NCBI GenBank assembly: GCA_001295905.1
Contig: LJHT01000008.1
Span: 1 to 64,000 of the forward strand
Source of the DNA: a beta proteobacterium AAP51
Lineage (GTDB): Bacteria; Pseudomonadota; Gammaproteobacteria; Burkholderiales; Burkholderiaceae_C
Direction: 5' to 3'
Length of the DNA: 64,000 nt
Shown here: positions 1 to 7,486 of the stretch, one piece after another
Layout of the letters: every line of letters starts with the position of its first letter
How positions within the stretch are numbered: position 1 is the stretch's first letter
Program-made: the position numbers and the translations under genes
The notes under the pieces: generated by a model
Told to the model about the DNA's origin: nothing
The model's input: only the letters and a program-made list of their open reading frames with translations
The model's database searches: none

Positions 1-1455
1 CCCAGCGGAGCAGCTCTTCCACCTTACGCCGTGTTCAGATTCGCGCGGCCGGCTCTCCAGCAGACCAATACGATCTACGGCACCACTTTCATTACAAGCT
101 GGAGCTATGACGCGACTGGGCGCCTGATCGGTATGAACTATCCGTCCGGATCCTACTTCGGCTACGAGTACGACTCCGTGGGACGACTTAGCAGGGTCAC
201 AAGTAATGTATCTGGGTCGTCTACAGTTGCAGATTCCTTTCGTTACCAGCCGGCTGATAACCGCTTGTTCGCATGGCGATTTGCCAATGGCTTACCACGG
301 TCCAGGACATTTGACACAGACGCTAGAGTTGCTCGACTATTCTCAGCCTCGGCGCACGATCTCACACTCGATTGGAACTACGTCGATAACCTCTCCACAA
401 TAAATGACAATGTCTACTCGTGGCAGAGTTCGACGTTCTCATATGACCCCGACAGCAGAGTGAACATAGTTACACGTAGTGGGGATAACCAATCCTTCGT
501 TTTGGATCAGGTGGGCAATCGTACGCAGCATTTTCGCGCTGGTAGCAGTGCTTTCTATTCTCTTGAGTCGACGTCAAATCGTCTCTCCAGTATCAGCGGC
601 AATGGTAGCCGCGTGTTCGGGTACGACCTGGCTGGGAATCTCGCTTCAGATTCATTGGCTGCCAGAACGTTTGGATATGATGCGTTTAACCGAAAGGCGG
701 CGGTGTATCTTGGAGGCTCCTTGGTCGGCGACTACCGTAGTAATGCTCTCAACCAACGGGTTTGGAAAGGAACGCCTGGCGGTTCATCCATGTTCATTTA
801 CGGTCCGAAGGGTGAATTATTATACGAGTGGAGTGGCTCAGCCACCAGTTATCTGTGGCTTGAAGGAGAACTGCTCGGCATCGTACGAAACGGTGTCTTC
901 TATGCCAGTCACAATGATCATCTGGGAAGGCCTGAAGTTCTAAGCGGCAATGCCGGTCAGGTGGTCTGGCGTGCAAGCAATACTGCTTTTGATCGTACAG
1001 TGGCGATTGATTTAATCGGCAGTTTAAACATAGGGTTCCCTGGACAGTATTTCGACGCAGAAAGCGATCTCTTCTACAATTGGAATCGTTACTATGATCC
1101 AACTATCGGGCGATATACCCAGTCCGATCCCATCGGGCTCGCTGGCGGGATCAATACCTACACTTACGTCGGCGGAAATCCGTTGTCGCGAGTTGACCCA
1201 ATGGGGCTTACTTATACCCTCATTCGAGTTTTCCCTTTCAACACGCACATTGTTCTGCATACATCTGACGCCCCAGGTCTTCAGTTCCCCAGTTATGTTG
1301 GGCTATTTGACATAACGGGTTCGGGTTGCGTGGGAATATGTTTTGTGAGTGACAGTGACTTCAAAGCAGGGCGTGATCGCGCTCGCGATCCCGGATTAGC
1401 CACTTTGAAGCCCAAGAACCGATTGCCCGATTTGCAACCTAAGACCTGTCCATAA
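1..1455 (+). CDS. Rhs/YD-repeat polymorphic toxin protein, C-terminal part (5' end outside window)
   Basis: The frame is open to the left edge of the window, so the true start lies upstream; a GTG at 31 is only an internal codon. The product is made of YD-type repeats (for example [22 protein letters not shown]) and ends in the conserved Rhs core around 1078-1206 ([20 protein letters not shown] followed by [11 protein letters not shown]). By family knowledge the repeats form a cocoon that encloses a variable C-terminal toxin released after the DPxGL site. Here the tip is about 84 residues with three cysteines and matches no toxin fold I recognise. Codon use is clearly less GC-rich than in the window beyond 10 kb, which fits horizontal acquisition. 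A tiny membrane peptide gene follows 25 bp downstream. Confidence 0.9.
   Translation, partial: PSGAALPPYAVFRFARPALQQTNTIYGTTFITSWSYDATGRLIGMNYPSGSYFGYEYDSVGRLSRVTSNVSGSSTVADSFRYQPADNRLFAWRFANGLPRSRTFDTDARVARLFSASAHDLTLDWNYVDNLSTINDNVYSWQSSTFSYDPDSRVNIVTRSGDNQSFVLDQVGNRTQHFRAGSSAFYSLESTSNRLSSISGNGSRVFGYDLAGNLASDSLAARTFGYDAFNRKAAVYLGGSLVGDYRSNALNQRVWKGTPGGSSMFIYGPKGELLYEWSGSATSYLWLEGELLGIVRNGVFYASHNDHLGRPEVLSGNAGQVVWRASNTAFDRTVAIDLIGSLNIGFPGQYFDAESDLFYNWNRYYDPTIGRYTQSDPIGLAGGINTYTYVGGNPLSRVDPMGLTYTLIRVFPFNTHIVLHTSDAPGLQFPSYVGLFDITGSGCVGICFVSDSDFKAGRDRARDPGLATLKPKNRLPDLQPKTCP
1112..1142 (+). repeat. 31-bp exact inverted repeat, copy 1 (rhs core)
   Basis: This stretch of the first rhs core is identical, in reverse orientation, to 7832-7862 in the second rhs gene. 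It covers the codons for the [11 protein letters not shown] region. Homologous recombination between the copies would invert the 6.7 kb between them. Confidence 0.85.
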
Positions 1456-1480
1456 CTATGTCTTGGAAGGAGGCGTCTAC

Positions 1481-1585
1481 ATGAAGCACTTTAAAAGCGA
1501 GGCAAAGTGGATGATCGGAATTCCCCTACTGGTTCTGATCCTTGCACTGCTTGGTGCGATATTCGTGCCTTACTTTAGATCGTAG
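1481..1585 (+). CDS. 34-residue single-pass membrane peptide after rhs
   Basis: ATG at 1481 is preceded by a strong Shine-Dalgarno AAGGAGG at 1467-1473 with 7 nt spacing, the best ribosome site in this part of the window. The peptide has a charged N-terminus (MKHFKSEAKW), one hydrophobic helix of about 20 residues (roughly residues 11-30) and a short tail ending FRS. It starts 25 bp after the rhs stop and is very probably in the same transcript. Being small, hydrophobic and directly behind a toxin tip, it could be an immunity peptide, but it matches no immunity family I know. The ribosome site and hydrophobicity are seen; the role is inference. Confidence 0.55.
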   Translation: MKHFKSEAKWMIGIPLLVLILALLGAIFVPYFRS

Positions 1586-1997
1586 GTCTTGCGCTTCGCG
1601 AGAGAGCCCTTCTGCTCTCGAACCGACCGTCTCAGTCAGTTTGTTGCTCCGCCGCCATGCCGGCGCATGCCCTGCGGCCAGCGGGTCAGTGGCGGCGGAA
1701 ATCAATTCGATCACTGCCGCGCCGAGGTGTCTTGCCTGTCATTCAAAACCCGGCTCGCCTCTTCTGCAGCTCTCAGGAGCGCGGCCTAACCATTCGCTCA
1801 GCACCGACCCGCTACGGCAGGCCGTCTTGCCCGTGGGGGTCCGTTTGATTTCAGTGCAAAAAGTGACGGTTCACGCCCGCCCGCAGAGCGAGCACTGGCG
1901 CGGGGTTCGCTCTGCGCCCTCACGCAAGTGCTTGTCAGGCAATGAGTTTCTGTTGGTCCTCCAATCGGCCGTTGAGCGCCTGTTTGTGGGGGCGATC
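1586..1997. other. Non-coding remnant region with an attC-like repeat
   Basis: No convincing gene was found in these 412 bp: the open frames lack ribosome sites and recognisable protein features. At 1784-1790 GCCTAAC is followed by CATTCGCTCA, the sequence style of the 5' end of integron attC sites and of related palindromic repeats common in betaproteobacteria. An imperfect palindrome follows (ACGGCA at 1814 region pairing with TGCCCGT), but no matching 3' GTTRGGC core was found. The stretch ends at the stop of the transposase remnant, and looks like debris left by mobile-element activity. Confidence 0.3.
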
Positions 1998-2876
1998 TCA
2001 GCCGGAGGCGCTTGTTTTCGCCGCGGTTTGTGACGGCAGGATCTGGCCCGCGTAGCGCTCCAGCGGGAAGCGGAAGACGCCCCGCAGGTTGATGCCTTCC
2101 AGCCGTGTGGGCGCAATGCGCCCCGTCAGCTCCGGCGGCACGATCTGCCGCCTGTTGGCCCACCGATCCAGCACCGCCTGCATCTGCGCCGTGTTCCATG
2201 CCATCACGATGTTGGCCAGCAGACTCAGCGCGTCGGCCACCGCCTGCATCTCGTCGGCCCTCCTGGCCTGCGCTGGCACCACACGGCCGGTGTAGATCGC
2301 GCGCTTGAGCGCATTGACCGCCTCGCCGCGGTTGAGGACCCGTCGCAGCTCGCGGCGGAAGGCCTCGTTGACGAAGTAGTCGGCCAGGAACGCCGTGCGC
2401 AGCAGCTTGCCCAGCTGGACGCCGGCGTCGTAGATCGGGTCGCCTCGGGCGGCCGAGCCGAACCGGGCCAGCGCCGTCACCGCGCTGGCGTGGCCTGTGA
2501 TCACCGAGGCCGCCAGGTGCACCAGACTGTCCCAGTGTTCTTCGATCAGCGCCGTATCGATGGTGGCCTCGCACACGGCAGCGATCTCCCCTGGCACCTT
2601 CACGCCGCGCGGCACGAACAGGTGGCGCTGATTGAGCTCCCTGAGCCTGGGACACAGATCGAAGCCCAGCAGCCGAGCTAGGCTCATGGCGAAGTCGGTG
2701 TAGCCGTGGGTGTCCACAGCCAGTTGCGTCGTCTCGACCTTCTCCTGCCGCACGACACCCTCGATGGCCGCACCCGCCTGACGCTCGTTGAGCACGATCG
2801 GCTGGGCGTGGAAGATGCCCCAGCGGTCCTTGACGTGGCTGTAGATGCCGATGGAGGCCGACCATCCAGCCCAGTG
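1998..2876 (-). pseudogene. tnpA: Tn3-family transposase TnpA, C-terminal remnant
   Basis: About 293 codons remain of a protein that is normally near 950-1000 residues. Upstream of the first in-frame ATG (2795) the frame continues with GIYSHVKDRWGIFHAQPIVL, typical TnpA sequence, up to an in-frame TGA at 2877-2879, so the 5' two thirds are gone. Visible catalytic-core features are VDTHGYTDF (a catalytic Asp of the DDE triad), LLGFDLCPRLR, the LNRGEAVNALKRAI helix and ADEMQAV...MAWNT near the end, which should carry the catalytic Glu. The C-terminus (LEGINLRGVFRFP) looks native. The first catalytic Asp and the DNA-binding domains are absent, so it cannot transpose. No 38-bp terminal repeat was recognised. 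Confidence 0.85.
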
Positions 2877-3213
2877 TCAAAGTCCGGCTTTGCCGGAGCA
2901 GCTCTCTGAAGCTCAACAGAAATGCTCAAGGTCGCGCTTCAAACCGGCGCACGCCACATGTGCGCAACTCGATACCAACAGTCACTTTTGATCAACAGGA
3001 CTGGATCAGTATGCCGTGAGTAGCGGAATTGGAGGCCAAAATCAGTTGACAGCGGCTCTATCAGCATCCGTGTCCGAAGCAAGCCAATCTCTCGAGCGCT
3101 CGCAGGACCTTACAGCACCCCGCCAGGAGCTTTTCCTCGTAGAGAAGAACTAAACTGTACAAAAGAGAAGCTCTTCATGTTTTAACCTCCGGATCAAACG
3201 CCCAGCTTTAAAA
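2877..3213. other. Intergenic region downstream of Tn3 junction
   Basis: This is a 337-bp stretch with no supported gene. It begins at the truncation point of the transposase. A perfect hairpin, TCCGGC-TTT-GCCGGA, lies at 2883-2897 right beside the junction. A TTGACA hexamer occurs near 3044 but no well-spaced -10 element follows, so I do not call a promoter. It presumably holds the promoter for the lower-GC gene starting at 3214. Confidence 0.4.
2883..2897. repeat. Perfect hairpin at transposase truncation junction
   Basis: Six-base perfect stem TCCGGC/GCCGGA with a TTT loop, immediately outside the point where the Tn3 transposase frame breaks. No T-tract follows, so it is a weak terminator candidate at best. 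It could mark the recombination breakpoint. Confidence 0.4.
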
Positions 3214-3822
3214 GTGAAAAACTTACTCAAGTCGCTTGCCGTCGCGCTTAGTCTTTCTCTTTCAAACCATGCTGCCGAACCGAAGGAAGCCGAAGACGCG
3301 ACATCATTCAGCCCTGACTCTTTGGTAAGCCTCGTTGGCGGGATTCGGTTCGACTCGGAACTAAAGCAGGTTGAGCGCATGCTCAAAACCCGAAGGGAAC
3401 GGAGATCGTGCTACTCCCAACAAGAAACACCTGGCAAAAGTTCGTATGTGTGTCGGACGGGCCTGAACGTGCCAAGCAGGTTAAGCGGTTCAGTCGCGAC
3501 ACTATCGGTGTTTGAGCGCTACGACGTTCGCAACGGATCTAGAGCAATGCTCACCATTATGTTGAAGTTCAGTCAGTCAGTGTGTGTGCGCCATGAACCA
3601 TTTACTGCCTTAGGGACAGTTTCTGTGGTTGACACTCCGCCGATCTGTTCTAGTGCCCCAAACCATGATCCAAACAGCGCAGATCAAGTGCAGTGCAGGC
3701 CTAGTGAGTTCAATGTTACTCATATACACCCAGAAAGATCAGCCGTTGGGTCGATCAGTTTGCTACGAGCCATCACCGAGGAATCGTGCGTGCGAAGCCT
3801 TGAGATTGTTTATGAGCGCTAA
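3214..3822 (+). CDS. Secreted six-cysteine hypothetical protein
   Basis: 202 residues from a GTG start (no ATG is available in frame). The N-terminus MKNLLKSLAVALSLSLSNHA followed by AEP is a good Sec signal peptide with cleavage after NHA. The mature part has six well-spread cysteines (contexts SCYS, VCRT, VCVR, ICSS, QCRP, SCVR), suggesting up to three disulphides in the periplasm or outside the cell. No family is recognised. It ends 17 bp before the ATG of the putative metalloprotease, so the two probably form an operon. Codon use is less GC-rich than the chromosomal background. An inhibitor or immunity role toward its neighbour is possible but unsupported. Confidence 0.65.
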   Translation: MKNLLKSLAVALSLSLSNHAAEPKEAEDATSFSPDSLVSLVGGIRFDSELKQVERMLKTRRERRSCYSQQETPGKSSYVCRTGLNVPSRLSGSVATLSVFERYDVRNGSRAMLTIMLKFSQSVCVRHEPFTALGTVSVVDTPPICSSAPNHDPNSADQVQCRPSEFNVTHIHPERSAVGSISLLRAITEESCVRSLEIVYER

Positions 3823-3839
3823 GGAAAAGGAGGCCTGAC

Positions 3840-4991
3840 ATGACGAATACTGTAGCACTCGAAAACAAGGTTAAGCAAGCAGTTGGCGCGATGCTATCAC
3901 CTACTGCGGTCCGGACGTATCAGATGGCCAAGGCAGCGGGGGTGATCTTCATTGAAGATAACACTCAGTACTCTAATGCAAACCTAACGCTTTCCGCCAC
4001 GGGAGTTGTTGATGGGGGAGTGATATCAATAAATTCAAACCATGTTAAAGAGAACGCCTCGCGGCGTAGAATAACGGAGGCGCAATCCTTCAAAGAGATT
4101 GTGGCGCATGAACTCGGTCATGTAGCGTCTTATGCCCAATATGCTAGAGCCTGGGCGCAGGCAGGAACCAACTTTGAGGCAAAGCGGGACGCGTGTCTGC
4201 TCGGAGAAGCGCTGGCCCTGCATTGGTCATCCAAAGTCGCTCAAGAAGCCAGAGCAAATGGCGTTCAACTGGGAACATCTGGTGCGGGCTCCGACCTGAC
4301 TCAGGTTCGGATTGATGCTCACAAGGTTGCAATCGACAGAAACATCAAACCAGGGAGCGAAGAGTATCAAACCATATCAATAAATGCATTCAAGAACTTA
4401 CTACCCAATACTGGTTGGTGGGTAGTATGTATGGAACAAGCCAGAAAAGTGCAGCTTAAGTTTGTTCCTCCTAGCCTTATGCTTGCTCCTTTGCCAGCTT
4501 ACAACCTCCCTGCATCATTCCTCGAGGAACTCGCGTTCCCACCTTTACCTGACCTGACTCAGCTGAAGGTCGATGTTCAGTTTGAGCTTGAGCCTGTGGA
4601 TCCATGGCGGGCTCGCGGCGCATACTTCTTCACCAGCGAGTATGACGTGACTTTGCGAACGATCACAAATACCAACTACCATCACAATCCGATTCGAGAG
4701 GACTTTTTCGGGTACGGACGTATTAACTTGTCTCAGTTTGAATCGGCCGCAACTGAGTATATGGAAAGTCTAGTTGCAGATGGTGCTTCTTCGGCTGAAC
4801 TAGAAGCGCTTGCGGAAGAAATCGCCGCTACAGAAGCCGCGTTTAATGAAATGATCAATACTATAGCGCTCTTCGTGAATTCGCCTGGCGGCCCCGGATA
4901 TATGGGACCACCAGCACCGTGGTCGCCATCCCCTCCGCCGCCAGCGCCGCCCCCTCCTTCGGATGGCCCGGGCAACGGAGGCGACCCATGA
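3840..4991 (+). CDS. Putative HExxH zinc metalloprotease-like protein with proline-rich tail
   Basis: 383 residues; ATG at 3840 follows an AGGAGG ribosome site. Residues 90-94 are HELGH in the context EIVAHELGHVASYAQY, a classic zincin helix (two His ligands, catalytic Glu). A plausible third ligand is Glu113 in NFEAKRDA. No signal peptide is seen. The C-terminal ~30 residues are a proline/glycine-rich tail (PPAPWSPSPPPPAPPPPSDG) that looks like a linker or surface segment. It lies in the Rhs-rich island directly behind a secreted Cys-rich protein. It could be an effector released by another system or a peptide-processing enzyme. Metalloprotease is inferred from the motif; I could not assign a named family. 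Confidence 0.6.
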   Translation: MTNTVALENKVKQAVGAMLSPTAVRTYQMAKAAGVIFIEDNTQYSNANLTLSATGVVDGGVISINSNHVKENASRRRITEAQSFKEIVAHELGHVASYAQYARAWAQAGTNFEAKRDACLLGEALALHWSSKVAQEARANGVQLGTSGAGSDLTQVRIDAHKVAIDRNIKPGSEEYQTISINAFKNLLPNTGWWVVCMEQARKVQLKFVPPSLMLAPLPAYNLPASFLEELAFPPLPDLTQLKVDVQFELEPVDPWRARGAYFFTSEYDVTLRTITNTNYHHNPIREDFFGYGRINLSQFESAATEYMESLVADGASSAELEALAEEIAATEAAFNEMINTIALFVNSPGGPGYMGPPAPWSPSPPPPAPPPPSDGPGNGGDP

Positions 4992-5163
4992 ACTCACATC
5001 CCGTAGGACCGCGACTGTCTAATGCCCTAAACCGTAGTCAATCCAGGCGACTCAAACAATAGTTGGTATCGCTTAAACAGTTAATCCGATTTAGCTGAAG
5101 TAGATTCCGGCTGGATCGGATGTCAGCTTCCTTGGAGTCGCTGCTTGTCTCCTGTGCCGACTC

Positions 5164-5943
5164 ATGAACGCTTTTGAGCGAACCGTAATAGCGGGCTTGG
5201 CCTGCGATGTTTCTCGTGGTTTCATTGGGGGTCTTGTTTTTGGCTCCAAGGCACGCGGGGACGGCGCTGACTTATCGGACTTGGACGTAGTTATCGTTAG
5301 TGATTTGCCGATGCTTCCCTATCACGAAAAGATTACACTTTCCGGCGTTTTGATCGATGCCTTCTTTTATGATGTGGAGTGCCTGCACGGGACTCTTCTG
5401 CAACACCGAGTTGCAGGAAACTTCTCAATGATAAATGCACTGGCAGATTCCACAATTGTTACCGGATCGGACAAGAGAGTCCAGACCCTCAAAGACGTTG
5501 CGCTCGGTTTGAGAAGGGTTGGACCACTCCCCAAATCAAGACAAACTGACCGGCAGCAGTTGACCTCGATTATTGAGGACTTTGAGGCGAGTTTGGGCTC
5601 TCCCAGTGAATGGCCAGTCGCGTTAGACCTTTACGAGATACTACTGGCGCTATGCTGCAACCACTACGGGATAGGTGGATATAGCAGCAAACATGCCCAT
5701 CGTCATTTTCGGCTGATCGGCAGCATAGTGGGGGCTTCTCTACTTAACGCTACGCGGGAGGCTGCTGCAGGAAACCCCTCGCCCCTCCTTAAGTTGGCGA
5801 GATCACTGCTCAGCGACATTGGCGGCGAGCTGACAACCGCTCACCGCGTAGTCTTGCCTGACAGCCTACGTGTTCCCCTCTGTCTATCCGGTTTTGAATC
5901 GATCCGTAAGGATGATGCTGGAGTGAGCTCGGACGAAACGTAG
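5164..5943 (+). CDS. Nucleotidyltransferase-domain protein (MNT/aminoglycoside-type)
   Basis: 259 residues. The N-terminal segment carries the polymerase-beta-superfamily signature: Gly27-Ser28 and, after ARGDGADL, the Asp39/Asp41 pair of SDLDVVIV, which bind Mg-NTP in NTP_transf_2 enzymes. The rest is mainly helical (residues 125-250) and contains a histidine-rich patch (SSKHAHRHF) of unknown use. Such proteins nucleotidylate antibiotics, or act as MNT antitoxins when paired with a HEPN toxin; no HEPN partner is next to it. The ribosome site before ATG 5164 is poor. It lies alone between the metalloprotease-like gene and a convergent hypothetical gene. Confidence 0.75.
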   Translation: MNAFERTVIAGLACDVSRGFIGGLVFGSKARGDGADLSDLDVVIVSDLPMLPYHEKITLSGVLIDAFFYDVECLHGTLLQHRVAGNFSMINALADSTIVTGSDKRVQTLKDVALGLRRVGPLPKSRQTDRQQLTSIIEDFEASLGSPSEWPVALDLYEILLALCCNHYGIGGYSSKHAHRHFRLIGSIVGASLLNATREAAAGNPSPLLKLARSLLSDIGGELTTAHRVVLPDSLRVPLCLSGFESIRKDDAGVSSDET

Positions 5944-5954
5944 CCTGCCGAGGC

Positions 5955-6500
5955 TCAAACCTTAATGGGACCGAACATACCCGAGTAGATCAACGCCTCC
6001 CATACCTTCTTGATGTATTGGCCAGTCTCCTGGCTAACAAACAGAGACGACCGGGCTCCACGCGGCTCGCCGAGGAAGTATGGCCGCATCGACTCCCAGG
6101 TTTCTGCAAGCTGCGCCCACTCCCAGCAAGGCACTTCCTTCTCAAGCAGAAGCGGCATGGCGACCGATAGAGGGATTAACTTGTCCATCGGCAAGGTCCT
6201 GGCCCAGTGGCACTTGACGAGGATGGGAGTCGCCGAAGCGCTATAGAGTTTCACCTTGAGCTTCTCGGCCTTGATCGTGGCAGCGGGGTGCTTGTAGGCA
6301 AGCTTCTCAACGGAATCCAGGACTGCCTGCCCGTCGTCGTAGGGGCAGGTGACGAAGCCATGCGCGAAGCACTGGGTGTGATCGAGCCCGGTGTAGCCGC
6401 ACTCTCGGCTTGGCCAGGTGACCGGGCTGCGGCTGTCATGGTTGCGCACCAGCGGGTGCCAGGACGGGTAGGCATCCACAGCAGGACCAAGCTCATCCAT
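5955..6500 (-). CDS. Hypothetical protein (unrecognised)
   Basis: 181 residues from ATG at 6500; a TTG at 6518 would add six residues but has no better ribosome site. No signal peptide or membrane helix. The protein is rich in Trp, Pro, Cys and His (for example YTGLDHTQCFAHGFVTCPYD and PCWEWAQLAETWESM) and appears to be a compact soluble domain. It converges on the nucleotidyltransferase gene (12 bp between stops). Its 5' end abuts the point where a GNAT gene on the other strand has been cut, so a recombination junction lies at about 6500-6520. No function can be given. Confidence 0.5.
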   Translation of the reverse strand: MDELGPAVDAYPSWHPLVRNHDSRSPVTWPSRECGYTGLDHTQCFAHGFVTCPYDDGQAVLDSVEKLAYKHPAATIKAEKLKVKLYSASATPILVKCHWARTLPMDKLIPLSVAMPLLLEKEVPCWEWAQLAETWESMRPYFLGEPRGARSSLFVSQETGQYIKKVWEALIYSGMFGPIKV

Positions 6501-6502
6501 GA

Positions 6503-6814
6503 TGCTCTGTAGCGCCAACTTACTACCCCGCCGTTAAGCTTGGCCGGCTCGCGGTCGCCTCAGACCTGCAAGGTCAAGGCGTTGGCCAGCAAGTCATGGA
6601 CCTCGTCCATGGTGAGATCTTGGACTCGGCCTCACTCTCGGCCGCGCGCCTGATCATCCTGGACGCGGACAACGAGCCGCGAGTCGTGCAGTTCTATCGC
6701 AGGCTCGGCTACCAGGAGTCCCTCTGGGCCGAAGCTCAGGCCAGGAAAGGCATTGGCTCGAAGTCGGTGGCGGCAGCGGCAACCGTCAAGATGATCCGCG
6801 ACATCTTGGCCTGA
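6503..6814 (+). pseudogene. 5'-truncated GNAT N-acetyltransferase
   Basis: Reading upstream of the ATG at 6596 in the same frame gives YYPAVKLGRLAVASDLQGQG followed by VGQQVMD. This is the beta4 strand and acetyl-CoA-binding motif A (Q-x-x-G-x-G) of GCN5-related acetyltransferases. Downstream DADNEPRVVQFYRRLGYQES is the usual motif B with the FYxRLGY helix-strand. The frame is closed by TGA at 6500-6502 and no start codon precedes the motif, so the N-terminal half (first helices and strands) is lost. The break coincides with the start of the minus-strand hypothetical gene. Confidence 0.7.
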
Positions 6815-6879
6815 GGCATTCCAGAACACGCCGCCAACGTCAGGCCCGCCCAGTGAGGATAGTTCCCTGGATCGTTTTG

Positions 6880-6895
6880 TGTATTGCACGATACA
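6880..6895. promoter_or_regulatory. Small dyad, possible orphan operator
   Basis: TGTAT-N6-ATACA, a perfect 5-bp dyad, lies in the 177-bp gap between the truncated GNAT and the convergent TPR gene. Similar TGTATACA-type dyads are operators of toxin-antitoxin modules, but no such module remains next to it. Weak evidence. Confidence 0.2.
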
Positions 6896-6991
6896 TACAT
6901 GCCGCATCTCTGGCAGCCCATCACCTCGATCTGAGCTCCGCACCCGTCGTCAAGATGGGTTCGCCGGACGCATACCACGCAGCGGCACCGG

Positions 6992-7486
6992 CTACCGCCG
7001 CAGCTCCTTCAGAACGGTTGCCTTGGTGACTTCGTCGTCGAATCCATCAAGCCACATGACAGACACGTCGGCGGGGACTTCGTCGAGCATTGCAAGCGCC
7101 TTCGTCTTATCGCCCATGCGAGATCGACAGAGCGCCGCCAGAAGGCGCGCTGACCCCAAGTAGTACGCGCTCTTCTCGTTGAGGCTTCTTGCGATACAGC
7201 GCTCGAAGTACGGCGCCGCTTGATCCAGGCTTCCAGCCTGCATCGCGTACTCCCCAGCGAAGTACAGGTCGGCAATGCTCGACATGTCGGCGTCTGCGAC
7301 GTCTCGCCTGTCAGCAAACGCCTTGTCGAACGCGCCGGCCTCGGCGTAGCCGAGTGAGCGCTCTCGAAGGAGATCCGAGCGCGCATTGGGGTACTGGTCG
7401 AGCAACTCCTCAAACAGGCTGCGCCCCTCGAACTCATCATCGCGCAATGCCGTCCGCGCTCTGGTCAACTGTTCCTTCAGTGTCAT
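6992..7486 (-). CDS. TPR protein overlapping rhs; candidate Rhs immunity protein
   Basis: 164 residues starting MTLKEQLTRARTALRDDEFE. The ATG at 7486 overlaps the rhs stop in an ATGA, the arrangement expected for translational coupling; an earlier in-frame codon at 7540 would lie inside rhs and is not needed. The sequence is all helical with TPR-like repeats (LFEELLDQYPNARSDLLRER; GEYAMQAGSLDQAAPYFERC; AKTLAMLDEVP-like segment). No signal peptide is seen, so it is cytoplasmic. A small gene locked to the 3' end of an Rhs toxin gene is usually its cognate immunity factor; that role is inference from position. It does not match a named Imm family I can recall. Confidence 0.7.
   Translation of the reverse strand: MTLKEQLTRARTALRDDEFEGRSLFEELLDQYPNARSDLLRERSLGYAEAGAFDKAFADRRDVADADMSSIADLYFAGEYAMQAGSLDQAAPYFERCIARSLNEKSAYYLGSARLLAALCRSRMGDKTKALAMLDEVPADVSVMWLDGFDDEVTKATVLKELRR

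Noticed and set aside
1784..1860. A definite integron attC site
   Set aside because: The 3' core (GTTRGGC) is not found and no integrase or cassette row is visible, so it is kept only as a weak resemblance.
2740..2930. Short minus-strand frame around the Tn3 junction as a separate gene
   Set aside because: The transposase frame reads through most of it with clear TnpA sequence, so the other frame is a shadow.
5955..6518. TTG at 6518 as the start of the hypothetical gene
   Set aside because: No ribosome site precedes it, and ATG at 6500 is available; not decisive.
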